A stretch of DNA of 31,582 bases from assembly GCA_964511025.1 (NCBI GenBank), contig CAZEDK010000022.1, positions 1-31,582 of the forward strand, read 5' to 3'. The notes below the pieces were generated by a model. It ran no database searches. It was not told the DNA's origin and saw only the letters and a program-made list of their open reading frames with translations. Shown here piece by piece: positions 1 to 6,172 of this stretch; position 1 is the first letter of the stretch, and each line of letters starts with the position of its first letter. This DNA is from CAZEDK01 sp964511025 (lineage in GTDB: Bacteria > Patescibacteriota > Gracilibacteria > UBA1369 > GWF2-33-10). Made by a program: the position numbers and the translations under genes.

Positions 1-70
1 TCAACATTGTTGTGCAAGCTGAATTCTGTTCAATGCTTAAATCTATGATTTCATAATTTCTAGAATTCAT
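1..70 (-). CDS. Possible start of a gene cut by the window edge
   Basis: After the ispE stop codon, a minus-strand ATG at 70-68 opens a frame that stays open for 23 codons to the window edge. It would be the next co-directional gene after ispE, about 17 nt downstream. The visible peptide (MNSRNYEIIDLS...) matches nothing I recognise. With so little sequence it could be chance. Confidence 0.3.
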   Translation of the reverse strand, partial: MNSRNYEIIDLSIEQNSACTTML

Positions 71-87
71 ACAAAGTTCCAATTGTA

Positions 88-942
88 CTAATATGTGAAT
101 AAAGCTCCTCCCGAGCCACAAAGCCGTGTATTTTTTGTATTTAAATTATTTTTTTTGAAAAATTCTTGAAATTCAGGTTTTTGAAAAGCAAATTCTTCAA
201 AATCATTGTGAAAATATTGTGTTAGATTTTGCAAAGGTTCTTTATTTTTGATGCCTTGGATTATTTTTTCTGTTTCCCAAATCTCCCCCTTTAAATGCCA
301 GCCCGATGAATCCATTCTGGCGGGAAAGGGGGCTGGGGGGATTTTTTCATACGCCTCCTTCGTAGACACATTGATTCCTGTAAAAATAATTTCTATATCT
401 TTTTTTTCAATTTTTAAATTTGGCAAAGGCTCAATTTCTTCACCGAAATGTCTAGCAAAACACGTCCCTCCATAAATAAAAAATGATACATCCATTCCAA
501 TTTCAGCCCCCAATTGCGACAAAATTTTTCGTGATTTTTTTAATTTCCAAAATTTATTTAAAAATTTCAAAATTGTTGCAGCATTGCTTGATGCTCCACC
601 CAAACCACTTTGCATTGGAATATTTTTTTTCACTTTTATATAAACATTCTCCAATCTTCCGGTTTCCCTCCTCATAATTTCAACCGCCTGCCAGATGGTG
701 TTTTTAATCCCGCCAACCCCTCCCCTATCGCAGTCGAGGACATGCTTTAACAAGGGGGAGATTTCTGTAATTGCATCTGTACTATTTTCTTGTATTTCAA
801 TTTCAATTTCATCATAAATCCATGGAATTTCTTGCATTATACTTTGAATAAAATGGTATCCGGAAATTCTGTCTTGACCCAAAATATCTAAAGTTAAATT
901 AATCTTTGCTGGTGATTTTAAAATTGTTTTCATAAAAATCAT
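88..942 (-). CDS. ispE: 4-diphosphocytidyl-2-C-methyl-D-erythritol kinase (IspE)
   Basis: IspE is the cytoplasmic GHMP-family kinase that phosphorylates CDP-methylerythritol in the MEP isoprenoid pathway. The N-terminus has the family signature SPAKINLTLDI. The ATP-binding glycine/serine loop PMQSGLGGASSNAAT lies near residues 108-122, and a C-terminal GSGGALF corresponds to the third GHMP motif. At 284 aa the length is normal, but two stretches (about residues 60-80 and 200-221) are translations of GC-rich palindromic elements and look like in-frame insertions. ATG codons at 942 and 933 are both possible starts; the second puts SPAKINL closer to its usual position. No Shine-Dalgarno motif precedes either. 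It lies downstream of ispDF on the same strand but is separated from it by an oppositely oriented toxin-antitoxin pair. Stop is TAG. Confidence 0.95.
   Translation of the reverse strand: MIFMKTILKSPAKINLTLDILGQDRISGYHFIQSIMQEIPWIYDEIEIEIQENSTDAITEISPLLKHVLDCDRGGVGGIKNTIWQAVEIMRRETGRLENVYIKVKKNIPMQSGLGGASSNAATILKFLNKFWKLKKSRKILSQLGAEIGMDVSFFIYGGTCFARHFGEEIEPLPNLKIEKKDIEIIFTGINVSTKEAYEKIPPAPFPARMDSSGWHLKGEIWETEKIIQGIKNKEPLQNLTQYFHNDFEEFAFQKPEFQEFFKKNNLNTKNTRLCGSGGALFTY
280..345. repeat. Nested palindromic element in frame inside ispE
   Basis: A GC-rich island in AT-rich coding sequence. Outer arms CCCCCTTT (285-292) and AAAGGGGG (325-332) are perfect inverted repeats, and inside them GCCAG (297-301) pairs with CTGGC (317-321). 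It looks like one small palindrome inserted within another. Translated on the minus strand it gives a Pro/Gly-rich stretch (IPPAPFPARMDSSG...) foreign to the IspE fold. Confidence 0.7.
704..764. repeat. Second palindromic-type element inside ispE
   Basis: A GC-rich stretch with runs AACCCCTCCCCT on the left and AAGGGGGAGATT on the right, flanked by AATC/GATT ends as in the 280-345 element. The centre (ATCGCAGTCGAGGACATG) looks like a different nested insert. Pairing is imperfect, so this may be an older copy. It encodes about residues 60-80 of IspE in frame. Confidence 0.5.
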
Positions 943-1004
943 CTCATCTAAAATATATTTTATTATAACAATTCAATGCCAATAAATAAAATTTGACCAA
1001 AATA

Positions 1005-1028
1005 TATATTTAATATATACTAAATATA
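1005..1028. promoter_or_regulatory. Operator-like inverted repeat upstream of the antitoxin
   Basis: TATATTTA (1005-1012) and TAAATATA (1021-1028) are perfect 8-bp inverted arms around an 8-nt spacer, 24 nt before the antitoxin start. Type II antitoxins usually repress their own promoter through such sites. The region is very AT-rich, so chance symmetry is possible. Confidence 0.35.
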
Positions 1029-1051
1029 CTTTTTTTTAAATTGATTAAAAT

Positions 1052-1294
1052 ATGATTACACAAGAAAAAAAAATTATGCCAATTAAAGTGTCACCTATAA
1101 TAGTCGCAGAATTTGATCAAATACAAGAAGAAGAAGGATTTGGCAGTAGAGCTTCTACGTTTAGTTTTCTTGTAAAAAGTTATCATCAACGCAAATATTA
1201 TGAACTTGAAAAAGCAGCTGATGAATTAGATAAAGTTATTGACAAAGTAGATAAGAAAAAAATACCTTCACTTAAAAAACAACTTGGACTTTAA
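1052..1294 (+). CDS. Antitoxin-like small protein of a toxin-antitoxin pair
   Basis: This 80-aa protein has a short N-terminal beta-like segment (IKVSPIIVAEFDQI) followed by helices (SRASTFSFLVKSYHQRKYYELEKA) and a charged tail. That layout fits a ribbon-helix-helix DNA-binding antitoxin with a toxin-binding C-terminus. Met at 1076 (MPIKVS) is an alternative start that trims eight residues. Two bases separate its stop from the next gene, the usual arrangement of a co-transcribed antitoxin-toxin pair. Function is inferred from size, layout and partner, since no strong motif is visible. It lies on the strand opposite to the surrounding isp genes. Confidence 0.6.
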   Translation: MITQEKKIMPIKVSPIIVAEFDQIQEEEGFGSRASTFSFLVKSYHQRKYYELEKAADELDKVIDKVDKKKIPSLKKQLGL

Positions 1295-1296
1295 AA

Positions 1297-1632
1297 ATGG
1301 ATTTTTTATTATCAAAAACATTTTCATCTCAACTATCAAAATTAGAAAAAAAATTTAGATCAATTAAAAAAGATGTTTTTATTGCTTTAACTAATTTTAA
1401 TTTAGAGCATGCTATCCATATAACAAAAGGTATTTTTAAAATAAGAATAAACAGTAGCGACATAAATAAAGGAAAATCAGGAACATTTCGAGTTTATATT
1501 TACATTAAAACATCTAAGGGCGTCATTATGCCACTTTGCATATATCTTAAATCTGAATGCGAATCAATAAGCATGAATGAAGTCATATCTCTCCTCAATA
1601 AAGCCAAAGAAGAATTTTTGGATTATTTATGA
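1297..1632 (+). CDS. RelE/ParE-like toxin
   Basis: A 111-aa basic protein. The early Lys-rich helix (FSSQLSKLEKKFRSIKKDV) followed by GIFKIRINSSDINKGKSGTFRVYIYIKTSKG resembles the RelE fold, in which a toxin helix is followed by beta-strands carrying Lys/Arg residues. RelE-family toxins cleave mRNA on the ribosome, while ParE members target gyrase; the sequence alone does not say which. It follows the small antitoxin-like gene by 2 nt. It stops with TGA, and its last 10 nt overlap the 3' end of the convergent ispDF gene, so the module sits tightly between ispDF and ispE. Confidence 0.6.
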   Translation: MDFLLSKTFSSQLSKLEKKFRSIKKDVFIALTNFNLEHAIHITKGIFKIRINSSDINKGKSGTFRVYIYIKTSKGVIMPLCIYLKSECESISMNEVISLLNKAKEEFLDYL

Positions 1633-2897
1633 AAAACCAATATCGCACAATTACACTTCACTCCTTTCCCTTTTCCAAAAACACTAGTTTTATTTCCAGT
1701 TGTAGCTGTAATTCCAATTTTATCTTTTGAGATTTGCAATATTTTTGCTAAAGAAATTTTACAATCATCAGAAATTTCATCAATTTTTGGCACTAAACAT
1801 TCTAAAGAAAATGAAACCGATTGGATTTTTAAATTTCTATTTTTTAATTGTTCCAAAAGTGGCTTCAAAAATTCTTTGCTATCAGTAATTCCTTCTTTTA
1901 AACACATTTTATCTGCAAATGATCCTAAAGATTTTTCACCCAAAACTGATGACAAAGCATTGCAAAGCGCATGAATCATCACATCACCATCGGAATTAGC
2001 TTTTAATTTTGGATAATTTGTAAATTTTATTCCTCCGAGAGTCAACTCACCCCCTTGCCCCCTCTCTTTAAAAAAAGAGGGGGAATTTTCAAACAAATGA
2101 GTATCTTCTCCAAAACCTATTTTCTGACTACTAACCACTATCTTCTCTGCCATTTCCAAATCTTCCTTTGTCGTAATCTTAAAATTCTGTCGTGATGATG
2201 GAATTATTTTGATTTGTATGTCATTTTCAATTTTATTTAACAAATTTTCCACCAAACTTACGTCATCTGTACCTTCAAATCCGGTTTTTTTCGCAAATTC
2301 ATAAGCTTTTTCAAAAATATCCATTCTAATAATTTGAGGCGTTTGCATTAAATATAAATTTTCTCTATCAACAATTTCACTCCGCACATTCACTACATTC
2401 CTTTTTACTCCCCTGACAACGGGAAATGTCCCGAAAGCTTTCGGGACAGAGGGGTTTCTTCTAACTGTATCCACCACTTCAGAACCAACTGTAGCCACTC
2501 CGTATTTCTTTGCCATCTTCAAACAATCTTTAATCTCCTTTTCCGTAACCAAAGGATTTGCGGAGTTATGGATTAATATAAAATCTGTAGAAACATGCCA
2601 TTGGCGTGTTTCTACAGATTTTACATGTTCAAATCCTTTAAACACCGATTCCTGCCTCGTCCTGCCACCGATCACCAAATCAACATTATTCTCTTTCAAC
2701 AAGCTGCCGTATTCTATTTTCCATATTCCATATTCATTCTTATTCACAACTAAAATAATCTTTTTTTCTTCTTTTAATTTTAAAAATTTTTCCAAGCTAT
2801 GCAAAAACAGTGGTTTATCTGCTAAATTAGCAAAAATTTTAGATTTTCCCCCAAATCTTTCTGATGAACCTGCGGCAAGTAAAATTATATAAAGCAT
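1623..2897 (-). CDS. ispDF: Fused IspD cytidylyltransferase and IspF cyclodiphosphate synthase
   Basis: This bifunctional MEP enzyme joins IspD (residues 1 to about 255), which makes CDP-methylerythritol, to IspF (about 258-424), which makes methylerythritol cyclodiphosphate. IspD is shown by LLAAGSSERFGG at the N-terminus and QTPQ near 186. IspF is shown by GEDTHLF, NSDGDVMIHA and a C-terminal ITATTGNKTSVFGKGKG; D265, H267 and H309 are the likely metal ligands. Oddities: the usual IspD HDAARP reads HNSANP, the usual IspF HSDADV reads NSDGDV, and the FPDTD region is degenerate. Three palindromic elements are translated in frame (about residues 93-106, 148-163 and 270-286). The gene follows ispC by 26 nt, so the two are probably co-transcribed. 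No Shine-Dalgarno sequence precedes the ATG. Confidence 0.93.
   Translation of the reverse strand: MLYIILLAAGSSERFGGKSKIFANLADKPLFLHSLEKFLKLKEEKKIILVVNKNEYGIWKIEYGSLLKENNVDLVIGGRTRQESVFKGFEHVKSVETRQWHVSTDFILIHNSANPLVTEKEIKDCLKMAKKYGVATVGSEVVDTVRRNPSVPKAFGTFPVVRGVKRNVVNVRSEIVDRENLYLMQTPQIIRMDIFEKAYEFAKKTGFEGTDDVSLVENLLNKIENDIQIKIIPSSRQNFKITTKEDLEMAEKIVVSSQKIGFGEDTHLFENSPSFFKERGQGGELTLGGIKFTNYPKLKANSDGDVMIHALCNALSSVLGEKSLGSFADKMCLKEGITDSKEFLKPLLEQLKNRNLKIQSVSFSLECLVPKIDEISDDCKISLAKILQISKDKIGITATTGNKTSVFGKGKGVKCNCAILVFHK
2041..2090. repeat. Palindromic element in the IspF part of ispDF
   Basis: CCCCCTC (2058-2064) and GAGGGGG (2077-2083) form a hairpin with a T/A-rich loop, next to a second C-run at 2050-2054. 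This matches the C-run/G-run architecture of the elements in ispE and ispC. It encodes NSPSFFKERGQGGE, an insertion between the GEDTHLFE metal-binding strand and the LGGI strand, which are closer together in typical IspF proteins. Confidence 0.65.
2409..2456. repeat. Palindromic element with 20-bp perfect core in the IspD part
   Basis: GTCCCGAAAGCTTTCGGGAC at 2428-2447 is a perfect 20-bp palindrome, enclosed by CCCC (2410-2413) and GGGG (2451-2454). It encodes about residues 148-163 of IspDF, between VDTVRR and the segment leading to QTPQ, where ordinary IspD proteins carry only a short loop. Confidence 0.7.
2581..2621. repeat. 41-bp palindromic element in the IspD part
   Basis: AAATCTGTAGAAACA (2581-2595) and TGTTTCTACAGATTT (2607-2621) are perfect 15-bp inverted arms around an 11-nt centre containing GCCA/TTGGC. 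It encodes KSVETRQWHVSTDF in frame, just before the beta-strand ILIHNSANP. The GTAGAAAC/GTTTCTAC arms resemble those of the hairpin after the HU gene (GTAGAGA/TCTCTAC). Confidence 0.75.
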
Positions 2898-2923
2898 GAA
2901 ATAATGATTAGATTTAAGTCTAT

Positions 2924-3904
2924 TTATAATAAATCAGCAAACTGTATTTTGTTTTCCAAAAATGCTTTAATATTTTTTTGATTTTTTTTCAGTAATTGTT
3001 TTCTCAATTCTTTAGCTTTTTTAGCCACATCAATACATTTTTTCAAAACAGGAAAATTTTCATGATCCACTTCAAAAAATTCCAGCTTCTTACCGACAAA
3101 ATCCAGTTTTTCAAAAACATTTTCTTGCACTTTCGGATAATTAAGTGCCCATGCAATTGGGATTTTCATATCATTTTTGGATGCATGCATAATTATATTG
3201 CCATCTTTAAAAACTATCATCGCATGAACAAGACTTTGTGGGTGAACAACTACATCAATCTTTTCATAAGGCAATCCAAATAAAAAATGCGCTTCAATAA
3301 CTTCGAAACCTTTATTCATAAGCGTTGCTGAATTAATAGTAATATGTTTTCCCATTTTCCATGTTGGATGATTGAGAGCATCTTCTAATGTTACTTTTGT
3401 CAAATCTTTTTTTTTCATTCCAAAAAAAGGACCTCCTGATGCAGTCAAAATAATTTTTTCAAGATCTTTTACATTTCTTCCATGCAAACATTGATACAAG
3501 GCGGCAAGTTCTGAATCAATCGGTAGAAGCTGACCTGTTTTGATTGCCGTAATTTGTTCCCCATCAGCAACCAAAGCCTCTTTTGAGGCTAGCAAAACTT
3601 TTTTCCCCATCTTCAAAGCTTCAACAGTTGGATAAACCGCTTCTTCTGACGGAATAGCAATCACAACAATATCACTTTTTTCAATAGCCCCCTTGATAAA
3701 GGGGGTTGGGGGATTTTCTTCCATCTCATCATTCACCAAAATCCCTTCACACCCAAACTGCTTCATCTGTTTTTCCAAAAGCTCACTATTTTTCCCAGCC
3801 ACCAAAAAACTCAGCTCAAATCTATCATTTTGAGATTTAATTACTTCCAAAGTTTGAGTACCAATAGACCCAGTTGAGCCAAAAATTGCAACTTTCTTTT
3901 TCAT
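2924..3904 (-). CDS. ispC: 1-deoxy-D-xylulose 5-phosphate reductoisomerase (compact)
   Basis: IspC (DXR) makes methylerythritol phosphate, the committed step of the MEP pathway, using NADPH. The N-terminal nucleotide-binding signature is GSTGSIGTQTLEVI. The catalytic metal motif appears as PIDSELAALYQCL, the substrate-binding motif as ATLMNKGFEVIEAHFLF, and SASGGPF-like TASGGPF is present. At 326 aa it is short for a family that is usually about 380-400 aa. The segment between the first Rossmann part and SDIVVIAIPSEEA is brief. The C-terminal helical domain lacks the usual LNAANE motif, reading LRKQLLKKNQKN, and ends at KIQFADLL. A palindromic element is translated in frame around residues 63-74. 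The catalytic motifs are intact, so it is probably functional. Confidence 0.92.
   Translation of the reverse strand: MKKKVAIFGSTGSIGTQTLEVIKSQNDRFELSFLVAGKNSELLEKQMKQFGCEGILVNDEMEENPPTPFIKGAIEKSDIVVIAIPSEEAVYPTVEALKMGKKVLLASKEALVADGEQITAIKTGQLLPIDSELAALYQCLHGRNVKDLEKIILTASGGPFFGMKKKDLTKVTLEDALNHPTWKMGKHITINSATLMNKGFEVIEAHFLFGLPYEKIDVVVHPQSLVHAMIVFKDGNIIMHASKNDMKIPIAWALNYPKVQENVFEKLDFVGKKLEFFEVDHENFPVLKKCIDVAKKAKELRKQLLKKNQKNIKAFLENKIQFADLL
3684..3716. repeat. Palindromic element in frame inside ispC
   Basis: CCCCCTT (3688-3694) and AAGGGGG (3699-3705) form a perfect 7-bp stem with a GATA loop, followed by TTGGGGGATT. It encodes ENPPTPFIKGAI in frame. It has the same C-run/G-run plan and AATC/GATT-type ends as the ispE elements, and looks like the least altered member of the set. 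Confidence 0.72.
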
Positions 3905-4041
3905 AAGCTTAAGGATTTAAAGTCCTTATTTATAAGCTAGTTCAGTGTCAAATTCTATATTTATATAAAAAAATTCGCAAATTAATTTAAATTTATGCAA
4001 AGCTATGTTATATTTGAATAAGAATTTTTAGAAATAAAATT

Positions 4042-5283
4042 GTGATAAATCCTCGCCATATACAATATACTTTATACAATATACTCATTTTCATATTGTC
4101 AGTTCTATTTTTAGTATCGCAAGCTTTTGCAACAAATAGCATCGACTTCCCAGACGTTTTCACAAACGATCCACTTGAGAGAGACGAAATACTTGCAGAA
4201 CTTGTTGATTTAAATATAGTAAAAGGTTATGACGATGGGACTTACCGACCATTGACATTCGTAAATCGAGCAGAATTGACAAAAATGATTATCACTGCCA
4301 AAAAAATTGACACGACATCAAAAACCTACATCTCTTGTTTCCCGGATCTTAATCGGCTCGACTGGTTTACTCCATATATTTGCGAAGCAAAAGAACAAGG
4401 TTTTGTAAATGGTTTCAGTGATGGCAATTTTCATCCGGAAGAAAATATTGCTTTGAGTGAGGCTTTATCAATATTATCAAAAGCTTTTAAATGGGATTTA
4501 GAAGACTCAACCAAGATAACAACTGAACCTTTTTTTGATACTGAGCTTAATTCTTGGTATATAAGTTATTTTAAATACGCAAAAGATAAACTAATAATTC
4601 AGGAACTTTCAAAATATATTTCTCCACATCGTTTACTTAACAGAAAAGAAGCTGCGGAATATATTTATAGAACATTATTAAGCAGCAAAGGCGAGAAAAT
4701 TATTTGGAAAACTTTTGGCTCCTCAGATGATAGTTATCAAGAAATTTTGGCAACAGATATAAAACCGGCAATACCTGCGGATTATGAATTCCCATCACAG
4801 AGTCAAAGAGGATATCCAAATGCTTGTTATGGTTTTGCTGTAATGAATTTGATGCAATACAAATACAGTTCAGGGATAAAAGCAGAAGAACTGGGTCCAA
4901 ATATAGATTGGGATTATAATTTCATCTGGGACGATCCTGTTTTTGATAATTTTGGGAAATATTATGATACCGATGTGATTTTTGCTTATTACGTGACTCC
5001 AAGCTATGTGCTAAACAAACTTGCTTATGGGGAGCCTGTTACTTTGTATAGAAATTACTATGTAAACGGAACAAATGTTGGACATCATGCGGTTGCTTTT
5101 TCATTTGACGAAAGTGGAATATATTTTGGCGACAGTGCAAATGGTGTAATCACACACATTGCTTATGATGAAATTTTTACAAATGAATGGGATCAAACAA
5201 ATCTGAACATGAGTGAACTTCGTGTAGTCAAAGGAGATGGAGAGCGCAAGCTACAGTGGGAGGATTATGAAGATTTGAAATAA
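4042..5283 (+). CDS. Exported protein with SLH repeats and a C39-peptidase-like domain
   Basis: A 413-aa secreted, probably cell-surface protein. Residues 1-30 form a signal peptide (ILIFILSVLFLVSQAFA, cleavage near Ala30). Three S-layer homology repeats follow at about 37-85, 100-148 and 163-210, with hallmarks such as GYDDGTYRP...NRAEL and GFSDGNFHPEE. The C-terminal domain has YPNACYGFAVMNL (Cys262), GHHAVAF (His348/349) and YFGDSANG (Asp364). That Cys-His-Asp order fits papain-like peptidase C39-type folds, though activity is unproven. SLH repeats would tether it to secondary cell-wall polymer. The start is a GTG with no ribosome-binding motif; no ATG lies nearby. It diverges from ispC and converges on vapC with an 11-nt gap. 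Confidence 0.82.
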   Translation: MINPRHIQYTLYNILIFILSVLFLVSQAFATNSIDFPDVFTNDPLERDEILAELVDLNIVKGYDDGTYRPLTFVNRAELTKMIITAKKIDTTSKTYISCFPDLNRLDWFTPYICEAKEQGFVNGFSDGNFHPEENIALSEALSILSKAFKWDLEDSTKITTEPFFDTELNSWYISYFKYAKDKLIIQELSKYISPHRLLNRKEAAEYIYRTLLSSKGEKIIWKTFGSSDDSYQEILATDIKPAIPADYEFPSQSQRGYPNACYGFAVMNLMQYKYSSGIKAEELGPNIDWDYNFIWDDPVFDNFGKYYDTDVIFAYYVTPSYVLNKLAYGEPVTLYRNYYVNGTNVGHHAVAFSFDESGIYFGDSANGVITHIAYDEIFTNEWDQTNLNMSELRVVKGDGERKLQWEDYEDLK

Positions 5284-5294
5284 AAAATCAACAG

Positions 5295-5687
5295 TTAATA
5301 TTTATATTCCAAAATATTTTTCTTTAAATTTGGGAAATGTTTAACATTTGATGTCACCAAAGTTAAATTATTTTCTTGGCAGAGAATATTTATTATTAAG
5401 TCGTCTGTATCAGGAACATTAATGCCTTTTCTAGCTAAGTCATAGCCTAATTCTCCTGCTTTTACAGTGATTCCTTTAGTTATTTCAAGTGTCTCAAATG
5501 AAATCATAAAATCTTTTATTTTATAAAAGTTTTCAGATTTTTTAATATTAGCTAAAATTTGTGTATTTGAAATAGGACATATAAATATTGAAGTATTTTC
5601 TTTTGATAAGTAATCAAAAATATTCAAAGCATTTTTTTCTCTTCTTAGATAGCCAATTAGAAATGATGTATCTAGTAAATATTCCAA
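5295..5687 (-). CDS. vapC: VapC-type PIN-domain ribonuclease toxin
   Basis: A 130-aa PIN-domain protein. It begins LLDTSFLIGYL, with the first catalytic Asp at residue 6, and continues with the later acidic cluster in VPDTDDLIINILC. It ends with the family-typical strand LTLVTSNVKHFPNL, where TSN and HF are usual. PIN toxins are Mg-dependent ribonucleases, and VapC members often cleave tRNA or rRNA loops. The gene follows a small antitoxin gene by 22 nt on the same strand, which fixes its role as the toxin of a VapBC-type module. Confidence 0.88.
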   Translation of the reverse strand: MEYLLDTSFLIGYLRREKNALNIFDYLSKENTSIFICPISNTQILANIKKSENFYKIKDFMISFETLEITKGITVKAGELGYDLARKGINVPDTDDLIINILCQENNLTLVTSNVKHFPNLKKNILEYKY

Positions 5688-5709
5688 ATCCTATGAATTT
5701 AAATTATAG

Positions 5710-5958
5710 TTAAAAATCGATATCGATTTTTTTCATCTTATTAGGCTTGAAATCTTTTCCAAGCAAAGGTTTACCACTTTTCAAAAATTTACTATGAAAA
5801 TCACGCAGCTTTTCCATCCTCCTTTGTTTTTCCAACAACAACATAGCTTCCTCAATCAAATCTGCTCTTGTCTTATTCTCCTTTTTTGCAAGATCGTTTA
5901 AAAAATTAAAAACTTTTGTATTAAGGCTTTGGCTGAATTTTGTAGACGTAGTAGACAT
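5710..5958 (-). CDS. vapB: Antitoxin partner of the PIN toxin
   Basis: An 82-aa protein with an N-terminal ribbon-helix-helix-like segment (STKFSQSLNTKVFNFLNDLAKKENKTRADLIEEAMLLL) and a basic C-terminal tail. It is directly upstream of vapC on the same strand. By family behaviour it neutralises the toxin and represses the operon. The family label VapB is functional, as several unrelated antitoxin folds carry that name. Confidence 0.75.
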   Translation of the reverse strand: MSTTSTKFSQSLNTKVFNFLNDLAKKENKTRADLIEEAMLLLEKQRRMEKLRDFHSKFLKSGKPLLGKDFKPNKMKKIDIDF

Positions 5959-5971
5959 GAATAGTAAATAT

Positions 5972-6000
5972 ATTATATATCTACTAAGAGTATATACTAT
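5972..6000 (-). promoter_or_regulatory. Candidate promoter/operator of vapBC
   Basis: On the minus strand a TATAAT hexamer (5977-5972) lies just upstream of the antitoxin ATG, within TAGTA direct repeats (TAGTATATACTCTTAGTA). A promoter overlapped by repeats fits an autoregulated toxin-antitoxin operon. The high AT content weakens the call. Confidence 0.35.
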
Positions 6001-6021
6001 CGGTATGGATTATGCAATAAT

Positions 6022-6153
6022 TTACGCTGCACTTACATATAACTGACCCTCAAAATCCGACATATCGCCTGTCTCAAGGAATTTTAAAATCATTTTGAGC
6101 TGTCTTTCGCTTTCTTGTATTCTTCTTATGAAATATCCTCCTGTTTCACTGAA
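6022..6153 (-). pseudogene. Possible gene remnant between vapB and terC
   Basis: The minus strand has a 43-codon open frame ending in TAA at 6022-6024. It reads FSETGGYFIRRIQESERQLK then MILKFLETGDMSDFEGQLYV, with a natural amino-acid composition and helical pattern. It has no start codon before an internal ATG and is preceded by an in-frame stop. It may be the tail of a decayed gene, or a 23-aa peptide starting at that ATG. I do not recognise the family. Confidence 0.3.
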
Positions 6154-6172
6154 TTAATTACAAATTAATCAA

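Noticed and set aside
248..677. Plus-strand open frames opposite ispE
   Set aside because: They are antisense shadows of a clear enzyme and have low-complexity composition.
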